From Geobacter sp. UBA5735 (lineage in GTDB: Bacteria; Desulfobacterota; Desulfuromonadia; Geobacterales; Geobacteraceae), in the NCBI GenBank assembly GCA_002419385.1, contig DIFZ01000007.1, positions 1 through 40,359 on the forward strand: a stretch of 40,359 bases of DNA. The letters are read 5' to 3'. The notes below the pieces were generated by a model. That model was not told the DNA's origin, searched no databases, and worked only from the letters and a program-made list of their open reading frames with translations. The translations under genes were made by a program, and so were the position numbers. Positions 26,739-34,352 of the stretch are shown piece after piece (the stretch's first letter is position 1; every line of letters starts with the position of its first letter).

Positions 26739-27195
26739 GAGGCTACCTCCCTTTCAACGTCTGCACCCTGAATAACGTTAAAAGTGCAATCATCTCACCA
26801 ATCTGTCCCAGCGATCCGCGATAAAGAATTTGACAGGGCACAGATTATCGTACGTGGTTTACTCTTAGTTTATCACGATTCGGATTTTGTGAACGCCGCC
26901 TGAACGATCTGGTGCCTTTCCGCAGTTTCCGGATGGGCATACGCTGATCGGCGACAACCAGATTGCGAAAGAAGAGGGGCTGCACTGACCGAAAAATTTG
27001 ATAGAATTATAAGGAAGGTATTTGGGGCGACAGATGCAACCGCGATGAGAGACGAGGAAAGAACAAAGCTGCAAGATCGCCGCCACCAGGCGGACAGGAA
27101 AAACAAATCGAAACTCCGCAAGAAGCCGTGGGCCAAGCTTTCCTCTCTCGCAAAGGTGACGCCCTGGATGACTCAGCGGAAGGAAGGAGCTCGAA
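26739..27195. other. Intergenic region between divergent TPR and small membrane protein genes
   Basis: About 455 bases without a clear gene. A plus-strand frame from 27045 gives a lysine/arginine-rich 50-residue start but then overlaps the small membrane protein out of frame and has no domain; it was not called. A TTGACA at about 26830 has no matching -10 box. Confidence 0.4.
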
Positions 27196-27420
27196 ATGAG
27201 ATCCATGGCAAAGTCGGTATTCATATCGCTTTTTGCGGCAGGGACGGTTTTTTCGATGTTGGCGATGTTATTGCTGACTACCGGCCCGGTAGGGATGTAC
27301 ATAGGAGCGTTCGTCATCGTGGCGTCCATCGTGGCATTCAGCTGCACGAAGCACGGAAGCGCGAAAATAACGAGGTTTCTCATGGGCGAAAAACCCGTTC
27401 GGCAGCAAGGGCGGCTGTAA
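27196..27420 (+). CDS. Small two-helix membrane protein
   Basis: A 74-residue protein with a strong AGGAAGGAG site before the ATG. Two hydrophobic segments are visible (VFISLFAAGTVFSMLAMLLL and VGMYIGAFVIVASIVAFSC), followed by a short basic tail. No family was recognised. It faces the CMD genes convergently. The longer overlapping frames on both strands lack ribosome sites and look like shadows. Confidence 0.6.
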   Translation: MRSMAKSVFISLFAAGTVFSMLAMLLLTTGPVGMYIGAFVIVASIVAFSCTKHGSAKITRFLMGEKPVRQQGRL

Positions 27421-27432
27421 CAGATGAATGCA

Positions 27433-27810
27433 TCAAGATTTCTTGTTTGATGGTTTCACTGTCTCGTCCAGCAGCACGAGTGCGTCCAGTGCGGCAGGGT
27501 ACCCGGCATAAATTCCCGTCTGAAGCAGCACCTCCACAATCTCATCCAGGCTGGCGCCATTTTCCATCGCCAAGGTGAAATTGATGTGCAGCGCATTCAA
27601 TCTGCCAAGAGCAGCAAGGATGCCTATGCTGCACAGCGAGCGTGTCTTCAGATCCATGGTTTCCCTTGACCAGGTGCGGCCGAAAACAACGGAAACCGCT
27701 TCTTGCTCGAAAACCGGACTGAGCGATCGGAACTTTTGAACGACAGCTTCGGCGCGATCCGTGCCGAGCATCTTTCTCAACAGTTGTATACCAGCCTGAT
27801 AGTCTGTCAT
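27433..27810 (-). CDS. Carboxymuconolactone decarboxylase (CMD) family protein
   Basis: A 125-residue all-helical CMD-family protein. The stretch LKTRSLCSIGILAALGR, then LNALHINFTLAMENGAS, and EIVEVLLQTGIYAGYPAALD match the family core (PcaC/AhpD-like). The start at 27810 (MTDYQAG) follows a GGGGG-containing site; upstream codons have no support. Family members are decarboxylases in aromatic breakdown or peroxidase/alkylhydroperoxidase-like redox proteins; here there is one cysteine and a histidine in the active region but no CxxC. It is the third gene of a run of three CMD-type genes that diverge from an ECF sigma factor, so a stress role is more likely than aromatic catabolism. Confidence 0.9.
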   Translation of the reverse strand: MTDYQAGIQLLRKMLGTDRAEAVVQKFRSLSPVFEQEAVSVVFGRTWSRETMDLKTRSLCSIGILAALGRLNALHINFTLAMENGASLDEIVEVLLQTGIYAGYPAALDALVLLDETVKPSNKKS

Positions 27811-27902
27811 TTCACCACCCCCTTTTTCCGTCAACAGCACGGCACCCTGGAAGAGAGACCGGGCTGACAGATTCACTGCCTGCCCGGCCTTGACCAGGGA
27901 GA

Positions 27903-28166
27903 TTACGAGGGGGATTTTTCGTTTCCGGAAGCACTCAGAGACTCGAAATCAATTTCCCCGAATATCTCACCGGCGAAAACCCTTGTCCTTGACGCAGCAC
28001 CCACCTTCACTTTTTCCCCAGCAGCCACAGCGTCATGCATTTCCTCCGTCGTTGCACCGGCATCAACAGCCAGCTTCCGGAGCAGCTCCATGCAGGGTTT
28101 GCAATTGACGGCATACGCTGCGCCGATTGAAATCAGCGCCATTGTCTTCTTATCCAAAACGCTCAT
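27903..28166 (-). CDS. AhpD/CMD-like protein with CxxC motif
   Basis: An 87-residue CMD/AhpD-type protein. The ATG at 28166 follows GAGGAGG; the upstream extension of the frame is a shadow of the neighbouring gene. The redox motif AVNCKPCMELLRK places cysteines at residues 22 and 25, as in AhpD-like alkylhydroperoxidases, and GATTEEMHDAVAAGEKVKVG completes the domain. It is a close paralogue of the next gene upstream, alignable without gaps over about 70 residues. A thiol-peroxidase or disulfide-related function under control of the adjacent sigma factor is plausible. Confidence 0.88.
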   Translation of the reverse strand: MSVLDKKTMALISIGAAYAVNCKPCMELLRKLAVDAGATTEEMHDAVAAGEKVKVGAASRTRVFAGEIFGEIDFESLSASGNEKSPS

Positions 28167-28305
28167 GGTTGTTCCTCCTCGTGTTTGAAATGTTACCGGC
28201 TGGTGCGAGTGACTTCTTTTCAGTGTTTCCAGCAAAGCGTCCCTGGTTGTTCTCGTGATGTTTTCGAGCATCTGCCGGATACAGAAATCCAGTTTCCCGC
28301 TGACG

Positions 28306-28563
28306 TCAGCAGCACGGGTTTCCCTGCCCAAAACACGCTTCGCATTCGGTTTCTCCAAAAACATCCTTGACAAAAGCTTTCGACTTCGTGTGCGCCCCGT
28401 TCCTGACTTTTTCACCGACGGCGACTGCCGCAAGCATTTCCGCAACGGTTGCCCCGGCTTTTTCAGCTTTTTTGCGGTGATATTCCAGACAGGGCTTGCA
28501 ATTGACGGCATAGGAAACGCCAAGCGCAATCAACTCTTGAATTTTGTCGTCCAAAATGTCCAT
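28306..28563 (-). CDS. AhpD/CMD-like protein with CxxC motif and cysteine-rich tail
   Basis: An 85-residue paralogue of the preceding small CMD protein. It has a TTGGAGGAAAG ribosome site just before the ATG at 28563. The redox motif is AVNCKPCLEYHRKKAEKAG (Cys22, Cys25), followed by the same GEKVRNGA segment. Unlike its paralogue it ends with a short cysteine-rich tail, ETECEACFGQGNPCC (Cys74, 77, 84, 85), which could form a second redox or metal site. It is the first gene of the CMD run and the one closest to the divergent ECF sigma factor gene. Confidence 0.88.
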   Translation of the reverse strand: MDILDDKIQELIALGVSYAVNCKPCLEYHRKKAEKAGATVAEMLAAVAVGEKVRNGAHTKSKAFVKDVFGETECEACFGQGNPCC

Positions 28564-28916
28564 TATCTTTCCTCCAATCCATGAAATAGCCTCACATCAT
28601 GAAGCCCTCACGAAGATGAGCCGGTAACGCATTGTGCCATGCCGCGGTTCTCCTGCAGGGGTTTTCACCATTGTCGGTGGTCCCCGTGCAATCGATCCGG
28701 CAGATGTCGTGACAAAAAAACCGAACATGTTTTACTCGTTATGGTAAAAAGTAGTGTGTCGATACGAACTGAATGAGCTGATTCCAGGTCACTGAACCAG
28801 GATTCCATTACCTGCTGCTACCCTATAGACGAACTGAAAATGAAAAGGATACAGCTCTTCGAAGATTTTTTTCTTTCAGAAGGCATGTCCGTCGTTGTGC
28901 AGGGGAGATCACAATT
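28564..28916. other. Divergent promoter region between CMD genes and the ECF sigma factor gene
   Basis: These 353 bases hold no gene. They must contain the promoters for both directions. I could not identify a convincing ECF-type -35/-10 pair by eye. Confidence 0.5.
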
Positions 28917-29549
28917 ATGGGAACAGACAAAACGGCTGAATCTGATCTGGATTTCCAGAAGATTCACGACATCTATCACCCGAAAATCTTTCGCTACCTC
29001 ACGAGCCTGATCGATGAATACGAAGCGGAAGACCTCACCCAGGAGGTATTTGCGAAGGTAAGCAGGAGCCTGGGGACATTCAGGGCGGAATCCCATGTCT
29101 CAACCTGGATATATCGGATAGCTACAAACCTGGCCATAGACAGGATCCGCTACTGCACCTTACCGTTCGCAGACCCTCTGAAAAGAACGGAGGAGCCCAT
29201 CGATGCCCACGATGAAATCGAAGACAGGAACATCTGGACGGGGGAAAAGCCACATACCGCCGAACAGAAGCTCATTCGCGGAGAGATGACTGACTGCATC
29301 AGAAGTTGCCTGGAAAACCTCCCCGAAACCAACCGCATCGTGCTTGTGCTCAGCGACCTGGAGAACATCAGGAACAAGGATATTGCGGAAATCATGGGAG
29401 CGACCCTGGAAACCGTCAAAATCAGGCTGCATCGGGCACGGGCCATGCTGAGGAAAGAAATAGAAAAGAATTGCAGAGTTTACCGGGATGAACGGAATGA
29501 GCTGGCATGTGAGCCGACTGAAGAATATTCCCGTCACAGGAAGAGCTGA
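28917..29549 (+). CDS. ECF-type RNA polymerase sigma factor
   Basis: A 210-residue sigma70-family protein with only regions 2 and 4. Region 2 includes YHPKIFRYLTSLIDEYEAED and STWIYRIATNLAIDRIR; region 4 includes LENLPETNRIVLVLSDLEN and GATLETVKIRLHRARAMLRK. The ATG follows AGGGGAG. A short C-terminal extension with two cysteines (CRVYRDERNELAC) follows region 4. No zinc-type anti-sigma gene is adjacent, so control may be through this tail or through the divergent CMD-like genes. ECF factors linked to CMD-type redox genes are known (for example the ECF41 type), though this protein lacks the long ECF41 C-terminal domain. Confidence 0.93.
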   Translation: MGTDKTAESDLDFQKIHDIYHPKIFRYLTSLIDEYEAEDLTQEVFAKVSRSLGTFRAESHVSTWIYRIATNLAIDRIRYCTLPFADPLKRTEEPIDAHDEIEDRNIWTGEKPHTAEQKLIRGEMTDCIRSCLENLPETNRIVLVLSDLENIRNKDIAEIMGATLETVKIRLHRARAMLRKEIEKNCRVYRDERNELACEPTEEYSRHRKS

Positions 29550-29865
29550 TCCGAATCAGAAATGGGACGTACCAGGAACATTCTTGCGTTTATACTTAAC
29601 CACCCTACCAACATCCCCTCATTGACTTGATGGGATGCTATTTTCCATTTGATTGATTTAAGTTTTTGAAATAGTAAGGAATGTCCACCTTCTCCCACGA
29701 CGCCAAGTTCTTTTTATGAACATCGCGAACAAAAGAGTCACCCTTAAATCCGATCCACAATAAAGTTGCCTATTGTTATTTATTCATTATACTTGATATC
29801 TCAATCTGCATGCAATTTACAGATGATCAGCCGGGTGATGAAAAAGCCGAATGAAGGGGGTGCAA
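29550..29865. other. AT-rich intergenic region
   Basis: About 315 bases with no gene, clearly more AT-rich than its surroundings. A promoter candidate lies at 29766-29793. Confidence 0.5.
29766..29793 (+). promoter_or_regulatory. Candidate sigma70 promoter for the secreted repeat protein
   Basis: TTGCCT, a 16-bp spacer and TATACT (29788-29793), about 75 bp before the start codon. Confidence 0.45.
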
Positions 29866-29868
29866 AGG

Positions 29869-31449
29869 ATGATGGCACACTGGACAAAGGCATTTCGTTT
29901 TGCAGTGATCGCGGGTTCGACACTTCTTTTCTCCGGTAACCTGTTGGCGGACAATCTTTCCGGCAACCTGGACGCGGTGAAAACGGTGCTGGTCATTACG
30001 GGGACATGGTCGGGGTCCGATGCGGGGACCACCGAGATGAAAGTCTGCACAAAGAGGGCGGCTTCTTATTCGTTGTCCGATCTGGCGGGAACGTGGGGCC
30101 TGAACAGCCTGGCATCCGGCCCCGGCGCTCCATGGTGGCTCAGGGGAACGCTGACCGTAGACGCTGCCGGGCATTATACGTTGTCAACAGTTGACAGCGG
30201 AAATGAAGCCGACAACGGAAACGGCACCATTTCGCTCCTCAGTGACGGTTCATTCGCCATCAACGACGTCCCCGGCGGCAGATTCAGGATGGAAGCAGGC
30301 AAGACGGTCGTTGCCGGAACGAACACCTGGGCCGATTACCTGGCGGGCACGACCGAACTCCCCATCCTGGCCAAGCGGGCTGCGTCATACTCCACCGCCG
30401 ACCTATCGGGCACCTGGCAGGACCATACCCTGGCATCCGGCCCGGGCGGACCCTACTGGGAACGGGGGACATATCTGTTCAACAATGGCTCGTTCACTTA
30501 TACCTACTTAGAAAACAACGGCGATTCACATTCCGGAAGCGGGACAATGGCGATAACTGCGAATGGAGTAATGTCGATACCGGGCCACCCGGAACCTTTC
30601 CAGTGCCAGATGGATGCCGGCAAGACGGTCGTCGTCTGCACCACCACCTGGCTGACCGGCGGGAGCGACAACGGAACCACAGCGTTGAGCGTGAGCCTGA
30701 AGAAGGCCGCGTCTTACTCGTCAGCCGATCTTGTCGGAGACTGGGACTGCAACAGCCTGGCAACCGGGCCGGGAGAGCCCTGGTGGGAACGGGCCACGAT
30801 AGCCATCGGTGCGAATGGCGCGTTTTCCGGGTCGGCAACCGACAGCAGCCTTGAGACCTATCCCATAAGCGGAGCCATTGTGCTGAACGACAGTGGGTTC
30901 GTAGCTCCCCTGATGCCGGGACAGTTTCTCCTGACTGCCGGCGCATCCGGCACTGGCGCGGGGACGGTATCATCGGGTGATGGAAGCGTGTTTTTCTCCT
31001 ATCCAACGAACGATGAGGGCATTGCCGCCATTGACCAGGGAGCGACGCTCACCCTGTCAGCCATTGCCGACAACCTTTCCTCAGCCTCCTGGTTCGGTGA
31101 CTGCAGTTCCACCGGCGGCAGCGCCGCTGTTGCGACCTGCACGATCACCTCGATGAATGCCGCAAAAAGCGTTTCAGCCCTCTTCGCGAGGAGAATGGTG
31201 CGCATTGCCGAAACATCGGCCTACTACACCTCGATCCAGACGGCTTATGATGAAGCGGCAACCAACCAGACCGTGCAGATCCAGGCGACGGATTTCAACG
31301 AAGACCTCATCCTGGCAAATCCCGTTGCGGTTACGCTCGAGGGAGGGTTTGACGCGGGCTTCTCGGCAAATCCCGGCTGGACAACTGTCACCGGCACGGT
31401 AACCATCAGCGGCGGTCCCGTCACAGTGGAGAATATCGCGATTATGTAA
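29869..31449 (+). CDS. Secreted protein with about 107-residue repeats and shared C-terminal module
   Basis: About 526 residues. The ATG at 29869 follows AAGGGGG with a 9-base spacer and opens a signal peptide (KAFRFAVIAGSTLLFSGNLL). Three repeats of about 107 residues follow, each starting K(R/K)AASYS..DL.G.W and containing L(A)(S/T)GPG.P and AGKTVV. The mature protein begins with only the last third of a repeat (AVKTVLVITGTW to AASYS), as if an N-terminal copy were truncated. The fold is unknown, possibly lipocalin-like beta barrels. The end has an InlB-like repeat (SASWFGDCSST, KSVSALF), then YYTSIQTAYDEAA, FNEDLILANPVAVTLEGGF and the final strand GPVTVENIAIM at the stop codon, matching the ends of two other proteins here. 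Confidence 0.87.
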   Translation: MMAHWTKAFRFAVIAGSTLLFSGNLLADNLSGNLDAVKTVLVITGTWSGSDAGTTEMKVCTKRAASYSLSDLAGTWGLNSLASGPGAPWWLRGTLTVDAAGHYTLSTVDSGNEADNGNGTISLLSDGSFAINDVPGGRFRMEAGKTVVAGTNTWADYLAGTTELPILAKRAASYSTADLSGTWQDHTLASGPGGPYWERGTYLFNNGSFTYTYLENNGDSHSGSGTMAITANGVMSIPGHPEPFQCQMDAGKTVVVCTTTWLTGGSDNGTTALSVSLKKAASYSSADLVGDWDCNSLATGPGEPWWERATIAIGANGAFSGSATDSSLETYPISGAIVLNDSGFVAPLMPGQFLLTAGASGTGAGTVSSGDGSVFFSYPTNDEGIAAIDQGATLTLSAIADNLSSASWFGDCSSTGGSAAVATCTITSMNAAKSVSALFARRMVRIAETSAYYTSIQTAYDEAATNQTVQIQATDFNEDLILANPVAVTLEGGFDAGFSANPGWTTVTGTVTISGGPVTVENIAIM

Positions 31450-31459
31450 AACACATTGA

Positions 31460-31495
31460 GCACACTGAGAAAACGAGGAGCATCCCCGTTCTGTG
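31460..31495. terminator. Weak hairpin between convergent genes
   Basis: An imperfect stem combines AACGAGG with CCCCGTT around AGCAT, with GAGCAC and GTGCTT able to extend it. Function as a terminator is inferred from its place between converging genes. Confidence 0.3.
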
Positions 31496-31592
31496 CTTTC
31501 CTGACCCTTGTTGACGGAAAGAACGCTCAATTTCATGGCAGCGCACCTGTCCGCTTTTCATGTGGAAAGGACGCCCAGCCACAGAGATGGAG

Positions 31593-32222
31593 TTACGCCC
31601 AGTAACCCAGAACTCGGGGTACCCCGACCGCCTCGGGAACGGCGACGTCGATCCAGGGTTCAGGAGCCTTCTCTCCCACGAGAATGGTTCCCATGCCGAG
31701 ATCCTTGGCCGTCCGCAGGTTTTCCTGAGCGTCGTCGACCATGATGCACCGGCAAGCGGAAACGCCCATTCTGTCCAGCACGACATGGTAAGGCTCCGGG
31801 TAGGGCTTCGGAAGATAGCCGGCCACACGGATGTCGAATATTTCCTCGAAGGCGCCGCTCAACCCCAGGGCGGCGAGGACCCGTTCGCTATGGTCCAGGG
31901 AACTGTTGGTGAAGACCGCCTTCCGCAGGGGCAGCGACTGCAGAGACTGAAGCAGCTCCGGATCGGGACGGAGAAGGCCTTCAAGATTGACATCATGGAC
32001 GTAGGAAAGGTAATCCTCCGGGTCGACTCCGTGGTGCCGCATCAGCCCCTGCATGGTAACGCCGTAGCTTTTCCAGTAAGAGCGACGCAAATCGTCGACC
32101 TCATCCTGCGGGATGCCGACCACTTCGATCATGTAACCATTGATGCGGCGGTCGATCAGGCGAAACACTTCCAGCCCTGCGGAATAAAGGGTGTTGTCGA
32201 GGTCGAAGAGGATACATTCCAT
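31593..32222 (-). CDS. HAD-superfamily hydrolase, pyrimidine 5'-nucleotidase type
   Basis: A 209-residue haloacid dehalogenase-type phosphatase. Motif I is FDLDNTLY at residues 6-13, motif II is KAVFTNSS, the motif III lysine is in GYLPKPYPE, and motif IV is CIMVDDAQENL. The sequence around DNTLYSAGLEVFRLIDRRIN is characteristic of the SDT1-like pyrimidine 5'-nucleotidase branch (TIGR01993-like), which dephosphorylates nucleoside monophosphates in the cytoplasm. It lies alone on the minus strand at the left edge of the accessory region. Confidence 0.9.
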   Translation of the reverse strand: MECILFDLDNTLYSAGLEVFRLIDRRINGYMIEVVGIPQDEVDDLRRSYWKSYGVTMQGLMRHHGVDPEDYLSYVHDVNLEGLLRPDPELLQSLQSLPLRKAVFTNSSLDHSERVLAALGLSGAFEEIFDIRVAGYLPKPYPEPYHVVLDRMGVSACRCIMVDDAQENLRTAKDLGMGTILVGEKAPEPWIDVAVPEAVGVPRVLGYWA

Positions 32223-32301
32223 AAATTTAGCTCGCCTTAGAGGAGAATTTTCTACAGTTTATGAGAAATCAATAGATATGTCACCGGTTTTATCGAATTT
32301 T

Positions 32302-32355
32302 CTTGACCCGTCTATCGCTTCACACTTCAGCCTGATCATTGTCACGGCCATGACA
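32302..32355 (+). repeat. Solo copy of a MerR-type promoter element (copy 1)
   Basis: A 54-bp stretch matching 46 of 54 bases with 38306-38359. It contains TTGACC, a 19-bp spacer and CAGCCT, where copy 2 has TAGCCT, and it ends in the identical GTCACGGCCATGACA. Downstream there is only a 13-codon ORF, so this copy does not appear to drive a complete gene. Confidence 0.75.
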
Positions 32356-32461
32356 TACAATCTACTGACAATGAAAAGAGCAGCATCATGAACAATCATG
32401 ATTTTTTTCTTATCATAATTTTCCCTTTTAATGGGTGACCCCAATTGCTTCCCTGAACGGA

Positions 32462-33058
32462 TTATTTCACCCTTCCGGCAAAAAACTCCCTTTTTTCCTC
32501 TTCGTCCAGCCTGCACTGGATCAACTTCACGCTCTTGGGCCGGCCAAAAAAGATATCCTTTGAATTAAGGAAACCTCCGCCTTTGAGGACAACGGAATCC
32601 GACGGCTGGCCGTACATTATGATCCGGGGGAAAAAATTCCCGACATTTCTGAATGATTGTTGTTTTCCCGCGGCGCGCAGGACCTCTTCAGGGAAGGGAA
32701 GAAAGCCCTTTTCATCGGAACTCAGAGGCCCGTATGGCCCCAATCTTTCCATTTCGCCAACCTTTCGGGTAACACCGACAACCCGCAGCATGTTTTTTGA
32801 TGCCGCGATGCTGGACGTGCCGTATGGCCTCATTGTTTCCTCCTTGCCAACCTCCCAGTTCACATGAACGATTAACATGATATTTTTCGATATGGCCGGA
32901 GAACCGTCGGGCATCAGAACTGTTATGCCCTTCCGGCTTTCATCTCTATTTTCAGGAACGCCGGCTGACACCCCTGCCCTGCCTGTCCGCGCAAAGACAA
33001 CCAAGGATAGTGCAATCGTCAATACTGCCGCCATGGCGGATATGCAATTAATCTTCAC
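32462..33058 (-). CDS. Exported protein of unknown function with an internal duplication
   Basis: A 198-residue protein starting at the GTG at 33058, which follows AAGGAGGAAAAGG and opens a signal peptide (INCISAMAAVLTIALSLVVF, then ARTGRAG). The mature sequence holds two related segments: NIMLIVHVNWEVGKEETM, then RPYG, and NMLRVVGVTRKVGEMERL, then GPYG, about 40 residues apart. No family or catalytic motif was recognised. It lies between the solo MerR-type promoter copy and the DUF4143 ATPase gene, on the same strand as the latter but with a 100-bp gap. Confidence 0.7.
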   Translation of the reverse strand: MKINCISAMAAVLTIALSLVVFARTGRAGVSAGVPENRDESRKGITVLMPDGSPAISKNIMLIVHVNWEVGKEETMRPYGTSSIAASKNMLRVVGVTRKVGEMERLGPYGPLSSDEKGFLPFPEEVLRAAGKQQSFRNVGNFFPRIIMYGQPSDSVVLKGGGFLNSKDIFFGRPKSVKLIQCRLDEEEKREFFAGRVK

Positions 33059-33155
33059 AACCTTTTCCTCCTTTTGAGTGCAAGAGGGATCTCCAAAGGG
33101 GCCTGAAAACAATCGTCACAAGCCGACCCCTCTTGATTTGCCCCCTCTTGCTTTC

Positions 33156-34298
33156 TTACATTGTGATTGCTTCTTCCAATTTCACCATGGGAATAACCTC
33201 GACCTGCTCGGCCAGGCGGTAACGCCTGTTCCCGGGATACAACACCTTGAGCCTGTCGAGTTCCAGGTCCTCCAGGGCGTTCCGCATTGACGGGGTGAGC
33301 TTCGGCGCGTCCATCCTCTTGACCTCAACGCCGAAACGATGTCCATCACTGATCAGAAGAAGATCCAGTTCAGCTCCTCCGTGAGTTCCCCAGAAATAGA
33401 CCTCGTCCGGCGACGATAGCTTGATTATTTCCTCGATGACATATCCCTCCCATGAAGTGCCGCTCTTCGGGTGACGCAGAAGGTCGTCCATGGTACGGAT
33501 CCCAAGCAGCTGGTGGAGAAGCCCGCTGTCGCGGAAGTAAACCTTGGGAGATTTGATCTGCCGCTTTTTCAGGTTGGCATGCCAGGGTTGAAGCTGCCGT
33601 ATCATGAACACACCCTCCAGGAGGTCGAGATAGCGGCGGGTGGTTGATTCGTTCACCCCGAGGGAACGGGCGGGCTCGGCGGCATTCCAGACCTGACCGT
33701 GGTAGTGGGCCAACATGGTCCAGAATCTGAGGAGTGTAAACGCGGGTGTAGTGATGCCGAACTGCGGCATGTCCCGCTCCAGGAACGTCTGGATAAAATT
33801 CCTGCGCCAGGCCAGGCTATCTGAATCACCGTCCCCCAGGAAAGAAAGGGGGAACCCGCCACGCAGCCAGTGCCGATCGCATGCCGGCGTCCCCACTTCA
33901 CCGAGGCTGAATCCACCGATAGTGACGGTTTCCAGCCTGCCGGCGAGAGATTCGGACGGTTGCCTCAAAAGAGACGGTGATGCGCTCCCCAGGATCAGGA
34001 ACCGCGCCGGAAGGGGATGCCGGTCGGCCAGTACACGCAATACCGGAAAGAGCTCGGGCCGCCGTTGTACTTCATCGATCACCACGAGCCCGTTCAGCGC
34101 TCCGAGTGCCGTCATCGGCTCGTCGAGCCGGGCAAGACTGAGTGGATCTTCCAGGTCGAAATAATTGAGCGAATCCGGGGGGACGAACTGGCGCGCCAGG
34201 GTTGTTTTGCCGCACTGACGCGGCCCTAGAAGCGCCACGATGCGGTTTCGGTCGAGAGCCGTACGTAGAGCGGAGATAAGGGTGGGTCTCTGAATCAT
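33156..34298 (-). CDS. AAA ATPase with C-terminal DUF4143 domain
   Basis: A 380-residue protein. The N-terminal AAA domain has a Walker A motif LLGPRQCGKTTLARQF (about residues 23-38) and a Walker B motif LVVIDEVQRRPEL. The C-terminal half is the DUF4143 domain (from about ERDMPQFGITTPAFTLLRFW to SWEGYVIEEIIKL, with ELDLLLISDGHRFGVEVKR near the end resembling a nuclease-like fold). Such proteins are widespread and their function is unsettled; some are suspected to belong to defence or toxin systems. The gene is preceded by a perfect 20-bp inverted repeat that probably regulates it. No obvious partner gene is coupled to it. Confidence 0.92.
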   Translation of the reverse strand: MIQRPTLISALRTALDRNRIVALLGPRQCGKTTLARQFVPPDSLNYFDLEDPLSLARLDEPMTALGALNGLVVIDEVQRRPELFPVLRVLADRHPLPARFLILGSASPSLLRQPSESLAGRLETVTIGGFSLGEVGTPACDRHWLRGGFPLSFLGDGDSDSLAWRRNFIQTFLERDMPQFGITTPAFTLLRFWTMLAHYHGQVWNAAEPARSLGVNESTTRRYLDLLEGVFMIRQLQPWHANLKKRQIKSPKVYFRDSGLLHQLLGIRTMDDLLRHPKSGTSWEGYVIEEIIKLSSPDEVYFWGTHGGAELDLLLISDGHRFGVEVKRMDAPKLTPSMRNALEDLELDRLKVLYPGNRRYRLAEQVEVIPMVKLEEAITM

Positions 34299-34305
34299 GA
34301 CTACA

Positions 34306-34352
34306 TTTTGCCTTGTAAATCCCGCATGTCAAGCGGGATTTACAAGGCAAAA
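34306..34352. promoter_or_regulatory. Perfect 20-bp inverted repeat upstream of the DUF4143 ATPase
   Basis: Arms TTTTGCCTTGTAAATCCCGC (34306-34325) and its exact reverse complement (34333-34352) are separated by 7 bp, and the near arm ends 8 bp from the start codon. Read on the minus strand the loop region supplies TTGACA, a perfect -35 box, so the right spacing would put a promoter inside the palindrome. It could be an operator for autoregulation or a structured leader. Confidence 0.75.

Noticed and set aside
27045..27578. A plus-strand ORF of 177 codons crossing the small membrane protein and CMD genes
   Set aside because: It has no ribosome site and overlaps two better-supported genes. 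Only its first 50 codons lie in free sequence, and they carry no domain.
32191..32391. A plus-strand ORF of 66 codons running through the solo MerR-type promoter copy
   Set aside because: The frame is open only because of the repeat; there is no ribosome site, and the part after the promoter is 13 codons long.
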